Part shown: positions 46,108 through 50,407 of the stretch, in pieces
How the letters are laid out: each line of letters opens with the position of its first letter
How positions within the stretch are numbered: position 1 is the first letter of the stretch
Assembly (NCBI RefSeq): GCF_000293785.1
Contig: NZ_AKZI01000120.1
Span: forward strand, 1 to 50,407
Source of the DNA: Rhodovulum sp. PH10
GTDB taxonomy: Bacteria; Pseudomonadota; Alphaproteobacteria; Rhizobiales; Xanthobacteraceae
Length of the DNA: 50,407 bases
Direction: 5' to 3'
Notes under the pieces: generated by a model
What the model saw: only the letters and a program-made list of their open reading frames with translations
What the model was told of the DNA's origin: nothing
Databases searched by the model: none
Translations under genes and position numbers: made by a program

Positions 46108-46974
46108 ATGACCGACACGCTCACACCCGCCGCCGCCTCGGGCGCTGCCAGCTCGCCGGGCGCCGACAGCTCGCCGCCCGCCGCCGCGCCGCTGGTGCGC
46201 CGCGAGGACGCCGACGGCGTCGCGCTCCTGGTGCTCGACCGCCCGAAAGCCCGCAACGCGCTGTCGGACGCGACGATCGCCGCGCTGCACGCCGCCTTGG
46301 ATGCGATCGCCGCCGACCGCTCGGTGCGTGCCGTGGTGCTCGCCGCCGAAGGCCCGGCCTTCTGCGCCGGCCACGACCTCAAGGAGCTGACCGCCCACCG
46401 CGCCGATCCGGACCGCGGCCGCGCCTATTTCGCCGACCTGATGGGGCGCTGCGCGGCGATGATGCAGGCGATCGTGAACCTGCCGCAACCGGTGATCGCC
46501 GCGGTGCATGCGACAGCCACCGCCGCCGGCTGCCAGCTGGTGGCGAGCTGCGACCTCGCGATCGCCTCCTCGAAGGCCGCCTTCGCGACGCCCGGCGTCA
46601 ATATCGGCCTCTTCTGCTCGACCCCGATGGTGGCGCTGTCGCGCAACGTTTCCCGCAAGCACGCGATGGAGATGCTTCTGACCGGCGACATGACGTCTGC
46701 CGAGGACGCGCTGCGGATGGGGCTGATCAACCGAGTGGTCGCGCCCGGCGAGGAGCGCACGGCGGCGCTGGCGCTGGCAAAAAGGATCGCCGAGAAATCG
46801 GCCGTCGCGATCCGCTACGGAAAGCCCGCCTTCTACCGCCAGCTCGAGCTGCCGCTCGCCGAGGCCTACCGCTTCGCCTCGGAGGTGATGACCGAGAACA
46901 TGCTGGCACGCGACGCCGAGGAAGGAATTTGCGCGTTCGTCGAGAAGCGCCCCGCCCGCTGGGAGGAGCCATGA
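46108..46974 (+). CDS. Enoyl-CoA hydratase/isomerase family protein
   Basis: A 288-residue crotonase-fold protein. After an Ala/Ser-rich head of ~30 residues, the fold begins VALLVLDRPKARNALSDATIAALHAAL. The CoA-binding AEGPAFCAGHDLKEL and VHATATAAGCQLVASCDLAIASSKAAFATPGVNIGLFCS form the oxyanion hole. In the second motif the position of the first catalytic Glu of classical hydratases is not obvious, so isomerase or related activity is possible. Its stop overlaps the next ATG (46971-46974). Confidence 0.9.
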   Translation: MTDTLTPAAASGAASSPGADSSPPAAAPLVRREDADGVALLVLDRPKARNALSDATIAALHAALDAIAADRSVRAVVLAAEGPAFCAGHDLKELTAHRADPDRGRAYFADLMGRCAAMMQAIVNLPQPVIAAVHATATAAGCQLVASCDLAIASSKAAFATPGVNIGLFCSTPMVALSRNVSRKHAMEMLLTGDMTSAEDALRMGLINRVVAPGEERTAALALAKRIAEKSAVAIRYGKPAFYRQLELPLAEAYRFASEVMTENMLARDAEEGICAFVEKRPARWEEP

Positions 46975-47366
46975 GCGTTTTCGGCAGCGCCCCGGCCCAT
47001 TTGCCGGAACTCGTTGCGGGCGCTCTCGCTCGCCTCGCCCGGCCGGATGCCCGCACGCTGCGGCGCAGCGTGCTCGCCGGCACCGCCTTCGGCCTCACCG
47101 TGTCGCTCGGCATGACGGCGCTCGCCGTCGTCGCCGGCCGTCCGGTGTGCCTCGACACCACCGCGCTCGACGCCGTGGTGTCGGCCGCGATCGGCATCGC
47201 CACGATCGGGCCGCTCGCCGCCTTCCGGCGGCTCTCCCCCGTCCCCGTCCCCCACGAGGAGCACCCCCCATGCGTTTCGTGTCTCTGCGTTCCCTGTCCC
47301 TGCGTTCCCTGTCCCTGCGTTCGGTGTCCCTGCGTTTCGGCGCTCCCTTCGCGCTCGCTCTGTTGA
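46971..47366 (+). CDS. Small two-helix membrane protein with cysteine-rich tail
   Basis: A 131-residue frame starting with an ATGA overlap on the enoyl-CoA hydratase stop, which supports translation. Two hydrophobic segments (AGTAFGLTVSLGMTALAVVAG and AVVSAAIGIATIGPLAAF) follow. The last ~35 residues are read across the 15 bp repeat and give CVSCLCVPCPCVPCPC..., overlapping the next gene by 97 bp in another frame. The tail may be an accident of the repeat. Function unknown. Confidence 0.55.
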   Translation: MSVFGSAPAHLPELVAGALARLARPDARTLRRSVLAGTAFGLTVSLGMTALAVVAGRPVCLDTTALDAVVSAAIGIATIGPLAAFRRLSPVPVPHEEHPPCVSCLCVPCPCVPCPCVRCPCVSALPSRSLC

Positions 47367-47584
47367 TCGCCGGCGGCGCCGTCTCGGGCCCGACCATCGC
47401 CCGCGCCCAGTCGGCGCAGGATCAGCAGGCCTGCCAGTTCGACGCCCAGACCGTTTGTCAGCGAGAAATCCCGGACCACGCGCGGGTCTATCGCTGCCTG
47501 AAGCGCAACGCCCGCCGCATCAGCCCGGAGTGCCGCGCCGCCATCAACCGTGGCAGCAAGGCCCGGCGCCACCAGCCGCGGTGA
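47270..47584 (+). CDS. Small secreted Cys-containing protein
   Basis: A 104-residue protein. ATG 47270 has a GAGGAG site. Residues 2-22 are the repeat-coded VSLRSLSLRSLSLRSVSLR, forming a basic n-region ahead of the hydrophobic core FGAPFALALLIAGGAVSGPTIARA. The mature part has four Cys (ACQFDAQTVCQREIPDHARVYRCLKRNARRISPECRAAI), similar to small secreted cysteine-rich proteins common in Hyphomicrobiales. Function unknown. Confidence 0.7.
   Translation: MRFVSLRSLSLRSLSLRSVSLRFGAPFALALLIAGGAVSGPTIARAQSAQDQQACQFDAQTVCQREIPDHARVYRCLKRNARRISPECRAAINRGSKARRHQPR
47281..47340 (+). repeat. Four tandem 15 bp units
   Basis: Units gtctctgcgttccct, gtccctgcgttccct, gtccctgcgttcggt and gtccctgcgtttcgg. 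The unit is divisible by three, so copy-number change would preserve both overlapping reading frames. Confidence 0.9.
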
Positions 47585-47602
47585 GCGGGGGGACGATCTC
47601 CG

Positions 47603-47923
47603 TCACGAGGGGGCGTGCAGCGCCCCGGGCCTTCGTCCTCGCGGCACGACGGAGACCTGCACCTGCTGGTCGAGCCCTTCGAGGATGCGGATCAGCCGGT
47701 CGATCGAGAACCGGCCGAGCCGGGCGTTGCGGATGCGGGAGATGTCGGCCTCCGTCACACCGGTCGCCGCGGCGACCGCGGCCGCCGTGAGCTTTCGCTC
47801 GCGCATCACGCGGATCAGCTCGGCCGCGAGATGCGCCTTGATCCGCTCGGCACCCGCGTTCGGCAGGCCGAGATCGGCGAAGGCGTTGCCGGAGCCGCGA
47901 ACCACCTCGAGCCGTTCCTTCAT
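47603..47923 (-). CDS. HigA-like XRE-family antitoxin
   Basis: A 106-residue protein with a helix-turn-helix at about residues 30-80: HLAAELIRVMRERKLTAAAVAAATGVTEADISRIRNARLGRFSIDRLIRILEGLDQQVQVSVVP. The ATG overlaps the stop of the toxin gene (47920-47923). Second gene of the operon. Confidence 0.88.
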   Translation of the reverse strand: MKERLEVVRGSGNAFADLGLPNAGAERIKAHLAAELIRVMRERKLTAAAVAAATGVTEADISRIRNARLGRFSIDRLIRILEGLDQQVQVSVVPRGRRPGALHAPS

Positions 47924-48258
47924 CGAGACTGCTCCCTCAGCCGCTTCAGCCTGTCGCGGATCACGTCGATCTCATGACGCGGCGTCGCAATGCCTTGCTT
48001 CGACTTCTTCTGAAAGGCGTGAACCACCCACAGGTCGGCCCCGATCGTCACCGCATAGACCGTCCGATAGGCGTCCCGGCGATACGGAAGCGCGATCTCG
48101 AACACACCGGAGCCGAGACCTTTCATCGGCTTAGCGATGTCGGCCGTCTCGCCGTCCGCGGCGATCTCGAGCGCACGGGTGATCCGCAATTGCGCCTCGA
48201 CCGGAAAATCCCGAAACGTGGTCCACGCGGCCTTCACCCAGGATATCCGCCTCGGCAT
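47920..48258 (-). CDS. HigB-like toxin (Gp49-like)
   Basis: A 112-residue protein: VKAAWTTFRDFPVEAQLRITRALEIAADGETADIAKPMKGLGSGVFEIALPYRRDAYRTVYAVTIGADLWVVHAFQKKSKQGIATPRHEIDVIRDRL. The FEIALPYRRDAYRTVY and VVHAFQKKSKQGIATP blocks are diagnostic. An AT-rich promoter patch (tatattgtcatatccgaca, 48273-48291) lies just upstream. This subgroup differs from the HigB at 4119. Confidence 0.9.
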   Translation of the reverse strand: MPRRISWVKAAWTTFRDFPVEAQLRITRALEIAADGETADIAKPMKGLGSGVFEIALPYRRDAYRTVYAVTIGADLWVVHAFQKKSKQGIATPRHEIDVIRDRLKRLREQSR

Positions 48259-48344
48259 CGCCGCGATCCCGCTATATTGTCATATCCGACAAGCCTCCAC
48301 CACCTCCAGCTTGCCGGAACGCCGCCAGTCCGTCACGAGCCCCC

Positions 48345-48926
48345 ATGACCCACGACGATTACCCCGACGCCTTCATCCGAAAAGTCCTCACCGGCACGAA
48401 GACGATCGCGCTCCTCGGCGCCTCGGCCAAGGAGAACCGGCCGAGCTTCTTCGTGCTGAAGTATCTCCTCGCGCGCGGCTACCGGATGCTTCCCGTCAAT
48501 CCCGGCCTCGCCGGCCAACAGATCGCCGGCTGCGAGGTGTTCGCCAGCCTCGCCGACATCGCCGAGCCGATCGACATGGTGGACATGTTCCGCAACGCCT
48601 CGTACGCGCCGGACGTGCTCGACGAGATGCTGGCGCTGCCGGTGCGCCCGAAAGTTCTTTGGATGCAGCTCGGGGTGCGCGACGACGCCACCGCCGCGCG
48701 GGCAGAGGAGAACGGCATCGCCGTGGTGATGAACCGCTGCCCGAAGATCGAGTACGGTCGGCTGTCGTCGGAAATCTCCTGGATGGGCGTGAACTCCCGC
48801 ACGCTCTCGTCCAAACGTCCCCCCGCCCCGGCGGGCGGCCAGCGCCTCTCGCTCGGCCGGATCACCACGGCGGGCGGCGGACTTGCCCAAAAGCCCGGCG
48901 ACGCGACGGAGGACGATCGCTCCTGA
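48345..48926 (+). CDS. CoA-binding domain protein (YccU type)
   Basis: A 193-residue protein whose first ~145 residues are a CoA-binding Rossmann domain: TKTIALLGASAKENRPSFFVLKYLLARGYRMLPVNPGLAGQQI, EPIDMVDMFRN, VLWMQLGVRDDATAARAEENGIAVVMNRCPKIE. Cofactor is probably CoA; function unknown. It lies just upstream of the O-acetylhomoserine sulfhydrylase gene on the same strand. Confidence 0.9.
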   Translation: MTHDDYPDAFIRKVLTGTKTIALLGASAKENRPSFFVLKYLLARGYRMLPVNPGLAGQQIAGCEVFASLADIAEPIDMVDMFRNASYAPDVLDEMLALPVRPKVLWMQLGVRDDATAARAEENGIAVVMNRCPKIEYGRLSSEISWMGVNSRTLSSKRPPAPAGGQRLSLGRITTAGGGLAQKPGDATEDDRS

Positions 48927-49080
48927 AGTCTCGCACTGCGAGAACGGCGTTCTCGCCGCCGGGCGCACGGCGCAAAGGTATTTCGTTCCGGCGCGGGAAC
49001 CTTGACGCCCCCCGGCCCTGGGATAAACCGGACGGGACCGTTGCCGATCCCCCGGCCCCCCGGCCTTCCACGGAGCGACC

Positions 49081-50361
49081 ATGACCGACCGTCTGCCCGG
49101 CTTCTCCACGCTCGCCGTCCATGCCGGCGCCCAGCCCGACCCGACCACCGGCGCGCGCGTCACGCCGATCTATCAGACCGCCTCCTACGTGTTCGAGAAC
49201 GTCGAGCACGCCGCCTCGCTGTTCGGCTTGCAAGCCTTCGGCAACATCTACACGCGCATCACCAACCCGACCAACGCCGTGCTCGAGGAGCGGATCGCCG
49301 CGCTCGAGGGCGGCACCGCGGCGCTCGCGGTCGCCTCCGGCCACGCCGCGCAGGTCCTGGTGCTGCACGCGATGATGACGCCGGGCGACGAGGTGGTCGC
49401 CTCGCGAAAACTCTATGGCGGGACGATCAACCAGTTCAGCCACTCGTTCAAGAATTTCGGCTGGAACGTCGTGTGGGCCGACCCGGACGACATCGAGAGC
49501 TTCGAGAAGGCGGTGTCGCCGAAGACCAAGGCGATCTTCATCGAGAGCATCGCCAATCCGGGCGGCGTGATCACCGACATCGCGGCGGTCGCGCAGGTCG
49601 CCAAGCGCGCCGGCGTGCCGCTGGTGGTCGACAACACGCTGGCGACGCCGTACCTGTGCAAGCCGTTCGAGCACGGCGCCGACATCGTCGTCCACTCGCT
49701 GACGAAGTTCTTGGGCGGGCACGGCAACTCGCTCGGCGGCGTGATCGTCGACGGCGGCACCTTCGACTGGTCGCGCGACAAGCGCTATCCGATGCTGTGC
49801 GAGCCGCGGCCCGAATACAACGGCATGGTGCTGCACGAGACGTTCGGCAACTTCGCCTTCGCGATCGCCTGCCGGGTGCTCGGCCTGCGCGACCTCGGGC
49901 CCGCGCTGTCGCCGTTCAACGCCTTCATGATCCTGACCGGCATCGAGACCTTGCCGCTGCGCATGCAGCGCCACTGCGACAACACCCAGGCGGTGGCCGA
50001 ATGGCTCGATGCACGCGACGAGGTGGCGTGGGTGAGCTATCCCGGCCTGCCGGGCGATCGTTATCACAACCTCGCGCAGAAATACGTGCCGAAGGGCGCG
50101 GGCGCGGTGTTCACCTTCGGGCTGAAGGGCGGCTACGAGGCGGGCGTCAAGCTGGTGTCGAACGTGAAACTGTTCTCGCACCTGGCGAACATCGGCGACA
50201 CCCGGTCGCTGATCATCCACCCCGCCTCGACCACCCACAAGCAGCTCACCGACGCGCAGAAGGTGGCCGCCGGTGCGGGGCCGGACGTCGTGCGCCTCTC
50301 GATCGGCATCGAGGACAAGAACGACATCATCGCCGATCTCGAGCAAGCCTTCGCCGGCTGA
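49081..50361 (+). CDS. metY: O-acetylhomoserine aminocarboxypropyltransferase/sulfhydrylase
   Basis: A 426-residue PLP enzyme that makes homocysteine (or, with methanethiol, methionine) from O-acetylhomoserine. Start MTDRLPGFSTLAVHAGAQPDPTTGARVTPIYQTASYVF and NIYTRITNPTNAVLEERIAALEGG are typical. The PLP lysine is in HSLTKFLGGHGN, and the C-terminal SNVKLFSHLANIGDTRSLIIHPASTTH binds substrate. Complete, ending 46 bp before the window edge. Confidence 0.95.
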   Translation: MTDRLPGFSTLAVHAGAQPDPTTGARVTPIYQTASYVFENVEHAASLFGLQAFGNIYTRITNPTNAVLEERIAALEGGTAALAVASGHAAQVLVLHAMMTPGDEVVASRKLYGGTINQFSHSFKNFGWNVVWADPDDIESFEKAVSPKTKAIFIESIANPGGVITDIAAVAQVAKRAGVPLVVDNTLATPYLCKPFEHGADIVVHSLTKFLGGHGNSLGGVIVDGGTFDWSRDKRYPMLCEPRPEYNGMVLHETFGNFAFAIACRVLGLRDLGPALSPFNAFMILTGIETLPLRMQRHCDNTQAVAEWLDARDEVAWVSYPGLPGDRYHNLAQKYVPKGAGAVFTFGLKGGYEAGVKLVSNVKLFSHLANIGDTRSLIIHPASTTHKQLTDAQKVAAGAGPDVVRLSIGIEDKNDIIADLEQAFAG

Positions 50362-50407
50362 TACGGTTTCCGGCTGAACGGCTCGGGTTCTTACCCTCTC
50401 CCGTGGG

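Noticed and set aside
45687-47366. Long plus-strand frame of 559 codons through the thioesterase and hydratase genes
   Set aside because: Only its last part (from 46971) has a plausible start; the rest is a shadow of genes in other frames.

Overview
The window is a high-GC chromosomal segment from an alphaproteobacterium, most likely Hyphomicrobiales (Rhizobiales). The evidence is the purL-bolA-grxD order, an ATM1-type ABC transporter beside psd and pssA, a FixK/FNR-type box ahead of hemN, an aerobic-type cobF, a SoxR-controlled RND pump and pervasive G/C third positions. A purple non-sulfur relative such as Rhodoplanes is possible but is only a guess. No rRNA, tRNA, CRISPR array or intact transposase was seen.

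Positions 1-5249 are an accessory island of visibly lower GC between about 0.6 and 3.6 kb. It starts with a DUF1778/GNAT (TacA/TacT-like) toxin-antitoxin pair. Next come a broken winged-helix regulator gene joined to a scrap of a HigB-type toxin gene, then a 2.6 kb cassette. The cassette holds two paralogous ~100-residue proteins of unknown family, each behind a nearly identical ~100 bp leader. The second overlaps a 556-residue protein with a RelA/SpoT-like nucleotidyltransferase domain and a glycine-rich hydrophobic region. A degraded HEPN-type gene and an intact HigBA pair follow. A 30 bp direct repeat (861-890 and 4194-4223) brackets the cassette. This is the best candidate for an undescribed system: a RelSpo-domain toxin or effector with duplicated small partners.

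Positions 5250-10191 hold an RND efflux pump operon diverging from soxR, with a SoxR-type operator inside a 19 bp promoter spacer. Positions 10270-13874 hold a LysR regulator, an enolase-superfamily sugar-acid dehydratase and an MFS sugar-acid transporter. Positions 14139-24453 are mainly housekeeping: cobF, grxD, a periplasmic RidA-like protein, bolA, purL, pssA, a ParDE pair, psd, an ATM1-type ABC transporter and, divergently, a LOG-family gene.

Positions 24454-33506 carry palindromic intergenic repeats, a sensor kinase with a four-cysteine tail, a MoxR-like ATPase, a heptamer repeat forming a large hairpin, sodC, a DUF2235 hydrolase, a PheT B3/B4-like protein, an FAD amine oxidase and a SixA phosphatase. 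Positions 33507-43951 hold small secreted proteins, hemN flanked by two DUF892 ferritin-like genes (one with a histone-like tail), a membrane protein, a patatin-like lipase, an unknown 394-residue protein and a FemAB-like acyltransferase. The window ends with rpsI, rplM, a thioesterase, an enoyl-CoA hydratase, two small proteins overlapping across a 15 bp repeat, a second HigBA pair, a CoA-binding protein and an O-acetylhomoserine sulfhydrylase.

Themes linking the genes are oxidative stress and redox (SoxR/RND, SodC, DUF892, GrxD/BolA), membrane lipids (pssA, psd, lipases), and unusually many toxin-antitoxin loci: four intact or near-intact pairs plus remnants of two more.
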